From Pedobacter cryoconitis (GTDB lineage: Bacteria; Bacteroidota; Bacteroidia; Sphingobacteriales; Sphingobacteriaceae): a stretch of DNA of 64,000 nucleotides. Shown one piece after another: positions 18,176-26,555 of the stretch. The translations under genes were made by a program, and so were the position numbers. The notes below the pieces were generated by a model that was not told where the DNA came from, searched no databases, and saw only the letters and a program-made list of their open reading frames with translations. Where the stretch lies: positions 1,240,001 to 1,304,000 of the forward strand of contig NZ_JACHCG010000001.1 in NCBI RefSeq assembly GCF_014200595.1, in the 5' to 3' direction. Numbering within the stretch: the first letter of the stretch is position 1; every line of letters begins with the position of its first letter.

Positions 18176-19187
18176 GAGCTATATTCTCAAGGAGAATATA
18201 ACTGACCCGCAATACATCATTGAGAAATCATCTCCGAAATCATTCGCAGAGATTATAAAAATACTCGATGCCGAACAGGATTCGATCCGTATGATTATTG
18301 AATGGTCGCAACTCTCTGTGCTTTCCAGGGCGAAAGCTAACATCGCATCCTCCTATATTGATGCGGTTAAGCAGGCCCTGCAACACGATTACTTTAAAAC
18401 TGTAGAAACGATCCTGGTCTTTTCTGAGCAAACCGTTCTCTTTAAAATCATTTATGATCTTTTTGGGGATGATAAAACTTATATCAAATCAGAAGACGGG
18501 ATCCTGGACTATCTTCCGGAACTTAAACACCACAGTTTGTTAAAACAGATTGCCGGATATCTGTTCATCCAGTCGAAAGTTAAATATTACGTCTATAAAA
18601 ACTATTATCCTGTGTTCAGCCAGGTGATCATGTTCAGTAAGGTTGAAGAAGTGAGCCCGGAGCGTTATGTTCCACTGGCGAGCCTTAAAAAAGAATTCCT
18701 GACCGTTTTAAAAACGGCGTATCAGATTACCGAAGGAAGTGATACTTTCAAAGGTAAAGATGTGCTGCTGCTTTGCCAGTCTCTCTCCGAAGATAAAGTT
18801 GTTCCTCTGGAAGAAGAGCTGAAATTGTATGAGAAATTTATTCAACGTTGTAACGACTTAAAAATGACGGTGATTATCAAACCTCATCCACGGTCGTGCC
18901 CGGAAAAAATTGAAGCTCTAAGTAAGCTCACCTCCAACCGGGTGGAGTTTTTTGAAGATTATGGCATTCCGGCCGAATCCATGTTGCTGAACGGGAAATT
19001 TAAAGAAGTTGTCGGCGTTTATTCTAATACCATTATCTATGCCCATGAATTTTTTGGCGTTAAAGGGATTTCTTTACTCACCCCGCAAATGATTGAGCGG
19101 TTGGCCCGTAAAGAAAAAAAGAAATTTACTTATATCTACGCGCAGTTAAGAAAGTATTTTAGTAATGAATATACTGTTTTCCAATAG
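18132..19187 (+). CDS. Sialyltransferase-clan glycosyltransferase (polysialyltransferase/GT52-like)
   Basis: The protein is 351 residues. It begins MLIIVGSPWQALLA, the start typical of this clan, and shows the two motifs shared by bacterial GT38/GT52/GT80 sialyltransferases: E-D-G at residues 121-123 (SEDGILDYLP) and H-P at 253-254 (IIKPHPR). An S-N-T sits at 299-301 where clan members carry a Ser/Thr motif. Known relatives use CMP-sialic acid or CMP-Kdo donors. With the CMP-sugar synthetase three genes upstream, it is the natural acceptor-side enzyme for the same sugar acid. It overlaps the polymerase gene by 44 bases. Overall similarity is low, so the assignment rests on motifs and context. 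Confidence 0.65.
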   Translation: MLIIVGSPWQALLAKSYILKENITDPQYIIEKSSPKSFAEIIKILDAEQDSIRMIIEWSQLSVLSRAKANIASSYIDAVKQALQHDYFKTVETILVFSEQTVLFKIIYDLFGDDKTYIKSEDGILDYLPELKHHSLLKQIAGYLFIQSKVKYYVYKNYYPVFSQVIMFSKVEEVSPERYVPLASLKKEFLTVLKTAYQITEGSDTFKGKDVLLLCQSLSEDKVVPLEEELKLYEKFIQRCNDLKMTVIIKPHPRSCPEKIEALSKLTSNRVEFFEDYGIPAESMLLNGKFKEVVGVYSNTIIYAHEFFGVKGISLLTPQMIERLARKEKKKFTYIYAQLRKYFSNEYTVFQ

Positions 19188-19190
19188 CTT

Positions 19191-20297
19191 ATGAATTTGA
19201 CATCGTTTCTTCCTCTTAAGATGAACATTGCGATCCTGGCGATTGCGATCATCCCGTTTACCGGCGGCTTTCAAAGCAGCCCAAAAGAAAAACCAGCTGC
19301 TGATATTAAATTAGGAGCTTATTATTTTGACGGATGGACTGGAAAATATGCACAGCATATCAGCCCTAAACTAATGAACTCCTTTGCGAACAGGAAACCA
19401 AAATGGGGCTGGATCACAAGCTCTCAGAGCGTTGTTGACCAGCAGATTACAGCGGCCTCCAATGCGGGGCTTTCTTTCTTTAGTTTCTGCTGGTATTATA
19501 GCGGGAAAGACAAATTTAAAACAGAGCCCCTGAATAATGCATTGAAGTATTTTCAAAAGTCTGCCAATACCAGTAAAATGGAATACTGCCTGATGGTGGC
19601 TAACCATAAAGGATTTGAAATAGGTACAGCTGACTGGAGTACGGTCCAGGCAGAATGGGTAAAGCAATTTAAAACGCCAAACTATTTAAAAGTAAATGGT
19701 AAACCGCTGCTTATCATTTTCTCAGTCGAGAATCTCATTAAAGATCTGGGGTCAGCAGATGCTGTTAAAAGTGCTTTTCAGGACTTAAAAACTGCTGCAA
19801 CAGCTGGCGGGTTAAGCGGTGTAACCATGGCCGCCTGTATTTCTGGTGATGCACGGAGCATCAAACAAGCAGAAGATTGTGGCTTTGATATCCTGACTGG
19901 CTATAACCAGCATAGCGCAGGTTTTACGGCGAAAACTACACAGATTCCTATTGACAGCATGCGGACTGCCGAGAAAAGGTTATGGAACAGGGTTGCTAAA
20001 ATCAGTGACCTGCCCTATATCCCTGTATCCACCCTGAACTGGGACCCAAGACCTTGGGCAGCAGCAAATAATGCCTATGATTCCGCTCCTTATTTTGTCG
20101 GTTATTCTGAAAAATCAGTTTATAACTCCGTTTCCGGAATGATGACCTGGATGAATAAAAATACAGCACATACAACCAAAGAAAACATTGCACTGCTTTA
20201 CGCATGGAATGAAAACGGAGAAGGTGCCTATCTGACTCCCTCTGCAAAAGGGCCAAACTTCCTCAGGGGACTACAAAAAGCTTTAAATAAACAATAA
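19191..20297 (+). CDS. Secreted GH99-like/WbsX-family protein
   Basis: The protein is 368 residues. A signal peptide lies near residues 11-27 (MNIAILAIAIIPFTGGF), so translation may instead begin at the ATG at 19221. The mature part starts LGAYYFDGWTGKYAQH and contains ITAASNAGLSFFSFCWYYSG, MVANH, GKPLLIIFS and a C-terminal YAWNENGEGAYLTP. These are features of WbsX/GH99-like TIM barrels found in polysaccharide clusters. GH99 enzymes are endo-mannosidases; WbsX proteins are often called glycosyltransferases without proof. Periplasmic location suggests trimming or cutting of the polymer. Confidence 0.75.
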   Translation: MNLTSFLPLKMNIAILAIAIIPFTGGFQSSPKEKPAADIKLGAYYFDGWTGKYAQHISPKLMNSFANRKPKWGWITSSQSVVDQQITAASNAGLSFFSFCWYYSGKDKFKTEPLNNALKYFQKSANTSKMEYCLMVANHKGFEIGTADWSTVQAEWVKQFKTPNYLKVNGKPLLIIFSVENLIKDLGSADAVKSAFQDLKTAATAGGLSGVTMAACISGDARSIKQAEDCGFDILTGYNQHSAGFTAKTTQIPIDSMRTAEKRLWNRVAKISDLPYIPVSTLNWDPRPWAAANNAYDSAPYFVGYSEKSVYNSVSGMMTWMNKNTAHTTKENIALLYAWNENGEGAYLTPSAKGPNFLRGLQKALNKQ

Positions 20298-21418
20298 TGA
20301 GTTTGATACAAAAAAAGATAAGAATTCTGCTCGACGCACATATTTTTGATCATTCTTTTCAGGGTACCGCTACTTACATGTATGGATTATATTCTGCGCT
20401 GGTAGAATTCGAAGGACTCGAAATCTCTTTATGCGCAAATGACCTTCAGCATTTAAAAGCACTGTTTCCTGATCCAAGATTTCAATTTGTACAATTGAAT
20501 GCAGGCTCAAGCATCAAAAGACTGCTGACCGAATATCCTAAACTAATCAAAGAAGGGAAATATGACTATGCGCACTTCCAATATATAGTCCCCTTTGTTA
20601 AAAACTGTAAATTCATCAATACCGTTCACGACCTGCTGTTTTTAGAATTTAAACAATATTTTCCCTGGTCTTACCGCATGAGCAGAAAGGTGCTTTTTTG
20701 GGCTTCTGCTAAAAGATCAGATATTGTATTGACGGTTTCAGAATATTCACGAATTGATGTTTCTAAAAAGTTCCTGATTGCTAAAGAACAGATTCATGTA
20801 ACCCCGAATGCCGTTACGGTAAGCCCGGGGAAGGTCGGATCCGAAATTAATATCAAAGCGAAATATGGCATCGAGAAATATATCCTGTTCGTCAGCCGCT
20901 TTGAGCCCAGAAAAAATCACAGTGGACTGTTAAACGCTTTCCTGAATTTAAAGCTCTACGAACAAGGTTATAACCTTGTTTTTATCGGGAGTAAAAAAGA
21001 GAAAATTGAGCAAGATGCTTTTGATGAATTGCAAATGCTGATCAATGACGATAACCGGAAATATATCCACTTTCTGGAAGGCATCAGCTGGCCGGATCTG
21101 AATGCATTCTATCAGCAGGCAGAAGTCTTTGCTTTTCCATCCCTAGCAGAAGGTTTTGGGATTCCGCCTATAGAAGCGGCCATAAATGGATGTAAGGTGA
21201 TTTGTTCCAATCAGACGGCAATGTCAGAATTTGGCTTTTTCAAATACTTATTTGACCCCGGAGATCAGCCTGGGTTTGAATCTATGTTACGTGCAGTGCT
21301 GGATGATCAGGAATACCCTTTTGAACAAATCAAACAAGAGATCACCAGTAAATATAACTGGCAGGTGATCGCAGATAAATTTTATAATATAATTAGCAAA
21401 GATCATATATGCGCATAG
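20297..21418 (+). CDS. GT4-family glycosyltransferase
   Basis: The protein is 373 residues with a GT-B fold. The C-terminal half has FVSRFEPRKNHSGLLNAF, FLEGISWPDLNAFYQQAEVFAFPSLAEGFGIPPIEAA, the usual GT4 donor-site E-x7-E stretch. The start ATG is preceded by TAA of the upstream gene with one base shared, so translation is coupled. Donor and acceptor sugars are not readable. It probably adds one residue of the repeat unit on the cytoplasmic face. Confidence 0.88.
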   Translation: MSLIQKKIRILLDAHIFDHSFQGTATYMYGLYSALVEFEGLEISLCANDLQHLKALFPDPRFQFVQLNAGSSIKRLLTEYPKLIKEGKYDYAHFQYIVPFVKNCKFINTVHDLLFLEFKQYFPWSYRMSRKVLFWASAKRSDIVLTVSEYSRIDVSKKFLIAKEQIHVTPNAVTVSPGKVGSEINIKAKYGIEKYILFVSRFEPRKNHSGLLNAFLNLKLYEQGYNLVFIGSKKEKIEQDAFDELQMLINDDNRKYIHFLEGISWPDLNAFYQQAEVFAFPSLAEGFGIPPIEAAINGCKVICSNQTAMSEFGFFKYLFDPGDQPGFESMLRAVLDDQEYPFEQIKQEITSKYNWQVIADKFYNIISKDHICA

Positions 21419-22515
21419 CGATAATCGGGACAAGAGGTATACCAAACTATTATGGTGGTTTTGAACAATGTGCAGAGTACCTTGCGCTTGGGTTAGTGAA
21501 AAGAGGATTTGAAGTTATCGTTTACAACTCTCATAACCATCCCTGCCAGGAAAAGGAGTGGAATGGTGTTAAATTGGTGCATTGTTACGATCCTGAAGAT
21601 AAAATTGGTACTGCCGGCCAGTTTATTTATGACCTGAACTGTATTCTTGATGTGAGAAAACAGCATTGTGATATCATTCTGCAACTCGGGTATACCAGTA
21701 GTTCGGTCTGGGGCTGGATGCTGCCAAAAAAAGTAGTCGTGACCACCAATATGGATGGACTGGAATGGAAGCGGACAAAGTATTCAGAAAAAGTAAAGAA
21801 ATTCTTAAGGTACGCAGAAAGCCTTGGTGTTAAATATAGTGATCATTTGATCTCAGATTCTATCGGGATTCAGGACTATCTGAAAGATAAATATAAAAAA
21901 GACTCCACCTTCATCGCTTACGGGGCTACTTTATTTGAAAATCCTGATCCGAATGTGCTTCAGGAATACAAACTCGCTCCGTATGCCTACAATATGCTGA
22001 TTGCCAGATTAGAGCCTGAAAATAGTATTGAAGTTATCCTGGATGGTGTAGCGATGGCGAATCTTGATATCCCGTTTCTGGTTGTCGGCAAACACGAAAC
22101 CGCTTACGGAAATTATCTGAAAGCAAAATTTGCTGCCTATCCTCAAATCAGGTTTATTGGTGGTATTTATAACATTGGAATCCTGAATAGTCTGAGACAT
22201 TTCTCAAAGATCTATTTTCATGGGCATACCGTTGGCGGTACTAATCCATCTCTGCTCGAGGCTATGGCATCAAGCAGTTTGATCTGTGCAAATGATAATC
22301 CTTTCAATAAGTACATTTTAGAAAGTGATGCGATCTATTTCCAGAATGCAGCCGATGTTCAAAAGCACTTATTGAAAGTAGTTTATGATCAGGATCTCTA
22401 TCAATCGATGATTGCAAATAACAGGGATAAGATTACCAGGATCTATGATTGGGAATTGATTGTTGATCAATATGCAAATCACTTTGCTACCGTTAAAGGA
22501 CAGATCAGCCGGTAA
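21409..22515 (+). CDS. DUF1972-type GT4 glycosyltransferase (rhamnosyltransferase-like)
   Basis: The protein is 368 residues. The N-terminal IAIIGTRGIPNYYGGFEQCAEYLA is the DUF1972 signature of WchF/CpsT-like beta-1,4-rhamnosyltransferases. The C-terminal half carries LIARLEPENSIEVILDG and HGHTVGGTNPSLLEAMA. The family often uses dTDP-rhamnose, and dTDP-rhamnose genes lie at 26556-29351, so rhamnose is a reasonable guess for its donor. It overlaps the previous gene by ten bases and is the last gene of the co-directional block. Confidence 0.85.
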   Translation: MRIAIIGTRGIPNYYGGFEQCAEYLALGLVKRGFEVIVYNSHNHPCQEKEWNGVKLVHCYDPEDKIGTAGQFIYDLNCILDVRKQHCDIILQLGYTSSSVWGWMLPKKVVVTTNMDGLEWKRTKYSEKVKKFLRYAESLGVKYSDHLISDSIGIQDYLKDKYKKDSTFIAYGATLFENPDPNVLQEYKLAPYAYNMLIARLEPENSIEVILDGVAMANLDIPFLVVGKHETAYGNYLKAKFAAYPQIRFIGGIYNIGILNSLRHFSKIYFHGHTVGGTNPSLLEAMASSSLICANDNPFNKYILESDAIYFQNAADVQKHLLKVVYDQDLYQSMIANNRDKITRIYDWELIVDQYANHFATVKGQISR

Positions 22516-22531
22516 ATCTTACCAGCTTTTT
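22508..22531. terminator. Weak hairpin at the convergent 3' ends of the GT4 and wzi genes
   Basis: A short stem GGTAA/TTACC (22511-22515, 22519-22523), extended by GC pairs across one mismatch, is followed by CTTTTTC. It overlaps the stop codons of both genes. The stem is short, so activity is uncertain. Confidence 0.4.
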
Positions 22532-24090
22532 CTCAGCTTTAAAAGCAAACCATAAGAATTATAAAGTAATTTACCCTGATCAAGGGCTGTAGCAAAACCA
22601 AGACTATAGCCCTTGTTGATTGGTCTCATCCCTTCCAGATAAAAAGAAAACTGATCAACCGGGACAAAGATATTGCTGGTCTGCGGATTTCTGATCGAGC
22701 CCGTTGAACCTCCGTAAATACTCGTTCCGAAAGTACCGTAGTTCTTCGAGTAAGTAAGTTTCGTCGTGAAATCCCAATCTTGTACGCTTCCCGATAAACC
22801 GAAATGCACTGCAACTACCCGGTTATTGATAAAATTATCTGCGTACCGGTAAGCTTGCCCTTTTCGTGCATCGTCTCTTGTGGTAATTAAAGGGTTTCCA
22901 AGTCCCATACGCTTATAAGACCAGCCTTCCATATAATAGAAGTTATTGTAATAATCTTCATCACCAGATTTGGTAGGGGTAGACCACGGATAGCCTGCCT
23001 GATCTTTGGAATAAAAGAACTCAAATAATGCTTTCTTCCACTCAAAGCCACGATTTTTACGGTTGTAATTCTTATTCTCTAAACTAATCCCATTTAAACC
23101 GTCCCTGATATTTGCCAGTTTAGACAAGGCGCCGACATCGTAAAAAGTCTGGCGGTATACCATGACCTTAATACTGTTGAAATCATATTCAGCGCCCAGG
23201 TCCACAGAACCCAGCTGATTGCCAATTTTAGAAGTTGGCACGCCGGTGGCTCCGTAAGATTTACCTGTTGCTACATAAAAGAATGATTTGAGCGGAGAAA
23301 GTTTGAAATTAGGGCCATATGCTTCCTTTTCATTCCCCCAATAAACCTGGTGGTTGAACCCGCCATAGAGCTTTAGTTTCCAATCTTTTCTGCCCAAACG
23401 AACATACAAAGATTTTTGATGAAAATAAGTAGCAGGGTGGGTGTTCTGGATAGTATAAACCTGGTTACTGGACTGCGAACCGGTAATCACATCCAGAATT
23501 CTTGTTTTTCCAACCCAGCCATGCACAAAGTTTCCTTTGATGGCGAAAAGCCCGTTAAATACCGGTAAAGTATAATAATTGGGAATGGAAAGCTCTATTT
23601 TTGGTATGCCCAATGCATTTCCTGAGACGGAGAAATTTCCTGAACTTAATGAGGTGTCTCCATTCAGTCCCATTACATCCTTTGTCCTTCCACCCTTTAA
23701 TTGAAAAATTCCAGCCCTTACTTTGGCATAAGCTTCGATCAACTGGATTTCTGATTCCTTTCCGGCATTTGCTCTCCCGTCAAAGCCAAAACCCCAGTCT
23801 AACAGTTTTTTCTTTCCTGATACACTATCAACTGAAGATGGTATACTATAATCACGGTGAAATCTGGCGATAAAACTTGCCGATGCACCAACAGAAGGGG
23901 TTGATCCGAACTGGTTTGACCGCATCCAGAAAGGAACAACGCCGCTGGTTGTTCCGATGGCCTGAATCTCCACTTCGGCTTTTATACCTTTAAAGGTTTG
24001 TGCTTTGGTCTGGCTGGTCAGTGCCAGAAGTGCTATGGGAATTAATATTAACTTATTGTTAAGGTTTTCAATAAAACTCATCAGGATCAA
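22519..24090 (-). CDS. wzi: Wzi-family capsule assembly outer-membrane protein
   Basis: The protein is 523 residues with a signal peptide (LILIPIALLALTSQTKA); the ATG at 24081 is an equally good start. The mature region shows repeated amphipathic strands and the Wzi family landmarks GVVPFWMRSNQFGS, LIEAYAKVRAG and a C-terminal GLLLKLRKSW. Escherichia coli Wzi anchors capsule to the cell surface. Bacteroidota homologues lie in polysaccharide loci and are thought to act in surface attachment or export. It is convergent with the operon upstream and co-directional with the manC gene at 24141-25220, 50 bases away. Confidence 0.85.
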   Translation of the reverse strand: MILMSFIENLNNKLILIPIALLALTSQTKAQTFKGIKAEVEIQAIGTTSGVVPFWMRSNQFGSTPSVGASASFIARFHRDYSIPSSVDSVSGKKKLLDWGFGFDGRANAGKESEIQLIEAYAKVRAGIFQLKGGRTKDVMGLNGDTSLSSGNFSVSGNALGIPKIELSIPNYYTLPVFNGLFAIKGNFVHGWVGKTRILDVITGSQSSNQVYTIQNTHPATYFHQKSLYVRLGRKDWKLKLYGGFNHQVYWGNEKEAYGPNFKLSPLKSFFYVATGKSYGATGVPTSKIGNQLGSVDLGAEYDFNSIKVMVYRQTFYDVGALSKLANIRDGLNGISLENKNYNRKNRGFEWKKALFEFFYSKDQAGYPWSTPTKSGDEDYYNNFYYMEGWSYKRMGLGNPLITTRDDARKGQAYRYADNFINNRVVAVHFGLSGSVQDWDFTTKLTYSKNYGTFGTSIYGGSTGSIRNPQTSNIFVPVDQFSFYLEGMRPINKGYSLGFATALDQGKLLYNSYGLLLKLRKSW

Positions 24091-24140
24091 GATAAAAAAA
24101 GTACGGTAGCGCGTTTGTATTAATAGAGAGCTGTTTTTGT

Positions 24141-25220
24141 TTAAATGAAGGTTTCTCCGAAAGTGATGCTCATTTCTTTCACCACTTCCTTGATTTCCTG
24201 TTCCTGGTCTTTAGGGTAAATCAATAAAGCATTGCCTTCATCTACGACAATAAAATTATCGAGGCCGCGGATAATAGCCAGTTTATCACTATTGATATGA
24301 ATGATACTATTCTGCGTGTCTTTTATATTGATTTGTCTGGCAGATAATACATTGTTGTCATCATTTCTTGGGGCAGACTCGTACAAAGAAGCCCATGTTC
24401 CAAGATCTGACCAGCCGAAATCTGAAGGAATAGTATAAACGTTATCGGCCTGTTCCATGATCGCATAATCAATAGATATGTTTGGTGATTTTGGATAGTT
24501 TTCGCTGATGAATGTCTGTTCCTCAGAAGTATTGTATACCTCTTTTCCGCTATCAAACATTGTGTATATGGTTTCTGCGTGTTCTTTTAGTCCTTTAAGG
24601 ATAGAGCCGACCTTCCAGATGAAAATACCAGCGTTCCATAGGTAATCTCCTGTTTTCAGGAATTCTTTTGCTTTTTCGAGCGAAGGTTTTTCTGTGAACT
24701 GAATTACTTTATGGAGTCCCTGATCCTGGTCTGCCGCATATTTGATATAGCCGTATCCTGTATCTGGTCTGGTTGGTGCGATCCCTAAGGTAACCAGTAC
24801 GTCGTGCTGTTCTGTATAAGCTAATGCCTGCTTAACTTTATCAATGAAGATATTTTCATGTAATATGAAATGATCTGATGGGGCGACTACAATGTTTGCA
24901 TCCGGGTTGATTTTGTTTAGCTTAAAAGAGGCATAAGCGATACATGGGGCGGTATTATTACGGCTGGGTTCACAAATTAACTGCTCTAAGCTAATTCCTT
25001 TTAGTTGATTTATAATAATATTGCTGTACTGACTATTAGTTACAATGTATATATTTTCAGGCGGACATAGTTTCAAAAAACGATCATATGTTAATTGAAG
25101 GAGCGATTTGCCGATTCCAAGGATGTCAAGGAATTGTTTAGGGTAGGCATTGCGGCTTTTAGGCCAGAATCTGCTGCCGACTCCGCCGGCCATTATCAAT
25201 ACAAAGTTGTTGTTTTTCAT
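24141..25220 (-). CDS. manC: Mannose-1-phosphate guanylyltransferase
   Basis: The protein is 359 residues. The nucleotide-binding start is VLIMAGGVGSRFWPKSRNAYPKQFLDI, followed by VAPSDHFI, VQFTEKPSLEKAK and YLWNAGIFIWK, all standard for GDP-mannose pyrophosphorylase. No C-terminal phosphomannose isomerase domain is present, so it is the single-function form. It supplies GDP-mannose for the polymer or for other glycans (GDP-fucose, GDP-rhamnose). It is transcribed towards wzi. Confidence 0.92.
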   Translation of the reverse strand: MKNNNFVLIMAGGVGSRFWPKSRNAYPKQFLDILGIGKSLLQLTYDRFLKLCPPENIYIVTNSQYSNIIINQLKGISLEQLICEPSRNNTAPCIAYASFKLNKINPDANIVVAPSDHFILHENIFIDKVKQALAYTEQHDVLVTLGIAPTRPDTGYGYIKYAADQDQGLHKVIQFTEKPSLEKAKEFLKTGDYLWNAGIFIWKVGSILKGLKEHAETIYTMFDSGKEVYNTSEEQTFISENYPKSPNISIDYAIMEQADNVYTIPSDFGWSDLGTWASLYESAPRNDDNNVLSARQINIKDTQNSIIHINSDKLAIIRGLDNFIVVDEGNALLIYPKDQEQEIKEVVKEMSITFGETFI

Positions 25221-25616
25221 TTTTTCTGGTTGAATGGGTTTGCTCTTAAATGGTTGAAAATCTTATGTTTATTTATGTATCTGGTTCTTTTTTGTTTCGT
25301 TTTAGCAGTTTATTAAACAATAATAAGGTATAGCCTGAGGTTTTAATGGCAGTTATTCCCCTTGATTCTAAAATTATTGAATTATTCCTTATAAACTGCT
25401 GGTGAATTCAGGAGTTAATGATTTTTTAACCTTAATCTCATCCTCTTCTTGCAAATGTATTTATTTTTATGTTATTATAATTATGTTTCTATTGCTATTT
25501 GCGTTTAATAAAAGGCTTGTTATGTTAATATATTGAATTTAAGTGAAAATTTAATGCTGTGTTAATGAGGTAAAATCCTTAAGAGTGTTATATTTGTACC
25601 TATAACATTTCTACTT
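25221..25616. other. 396-base A/T-rich region between divergent manC and nucleotidyltransferase genes
   Basis: No ORF of interest. It must hold promoters for both sides; only the plus-strand -7 candidate at 25589-25596 is recognisable. Confidence 0.5.
25589..25596 (+). promoter_or_regulatory. Candidate -7 element upstream of the nucleotidyltransferase/rml genes
   Basis: TATATTTG matches TAnnTTTG exactly and lies 20 bases before the ATG at 25617. The -33 region is not well conserved. The leader would be very short. Confidence 0.4.
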
Positions 25617-26525
25617 ATGACTAAATTAAAACCCTCACTCGTTATTTTGGCTGCCGGAATGGCGAGCCGTTATGGTGGCAATAAACAAATTGAGTCTTTT
25701 GGGCCTTCCGGAGAAACCATTATGGAGTATTCAATTTTTGATGCCATTAAAGCAGGGTTTGGTAAGGTGATCTTTATCATCCGTGAAGAATTTGCTGCTT
25801 CTTTTAAAGCTGCTATTGAACCTAAGCTTGCGGGTAAAATTGGGCTGGACTATGTTTACCAGTCTCTGGATAAATTTAGTGGCGGCCAGGAGATTTCTGC
25901 TGAACGTACAAAACCATTTGGGACACAACATGCGCTGTTATGTACAAAGGAGGTTTTAGATGGGCCTTTCGCAGTGATCAATGCGGATGACTTTTATGGT
26001 GATGATGCATTTAAGCAAGCTTACGATTTTCTGACTACAGAAGCCGCAGCAGGAAAATATGCCTGTATCGGATATGAACTTAAAAATAGCTTAAGTGATC
26101 ATGGCTCAGTGACCCGTGGTCAGATTAATGTGAATGCAGCCGGTCATATTACGGGGATCACAGAGCGTAAAGAAGTGGTTAAAAAGGATGGTAAAGCAAT
26201 CGCAAAGGATGGGGATACGCTGATTGAATTACCGCTGGATACCAAAGTAAGTATGAACTTCTTTTGCTTTACGCCGGAGTTTGTGAATTGGAGTGAAATT
26301 GGTTATCTTAAGTTTCTTCAGGAAAATGTAAATGACCTGAAAGCTGAGTTTTTAATCCCGGAAGTTGCAGATCAGCTGATCAATGCAGGTGAGGGGGTAG
26401 TGAAAATGATCCCAACTCAATCTAAATGGTTTGGTGTGACTTTTAAAGAAGATGCACAGATCGTTAAAGAAAGACTATTGGAGCTGACAGCAGAGGGATT
26501 GTATCCTGCTGATCTGTGGAAATAA
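25617..26525 (+). CDS. Sugar-phosphate nucleotidyltransferase (NTP_transferase family)
   Basis: The protein is 302 residues. The N-terminal ILAAGMASRYGGNKQIESFGPSGETIMEYSIFDAI is a pyrophosphorylase nucleotide loop of the type found in uncharacterised Bacteroidota NDP-sugar pyrophosphorylases. FAVINADDFYG is the Mg-binding centre. It differs from RmlA (28491-29351) and ManC in this window, so it probably makes another NDP-sugar. Substrate cannot be predicted. It heads the unit that continues with rmlB, rmlD and rmlA. Confidence 0.8.
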   Translation: MTKLKPSLVILAAGMASRYGGNKQIESFGPSGETIMEYSIFDAIKAGFGKVIFIIREEFAASFKAAIEPKLAGKIGLDYVYQSLDKFSGGQEISAERTKPFGTQHALLCTKEVLDGPFAVINADDFYGDDAFKQAYDFLTTEAAAGKYACIGYELKNSLSDHGSVTRGQINVNAAGHITGITERKEVVKKDGKAIAKDGDTLIELPLDTKVSMNFFCFTPEFVNWSEIGYLKFLQENVNDLKAEFLIPEVADQLINAGEGVVKMIPTQSKWFGVTFKEDAQIVKERLLELTAEGLYPADLWK

Positions 26526-26555
26526 AAATCAGGATAATCAACCATTAAATTTATA

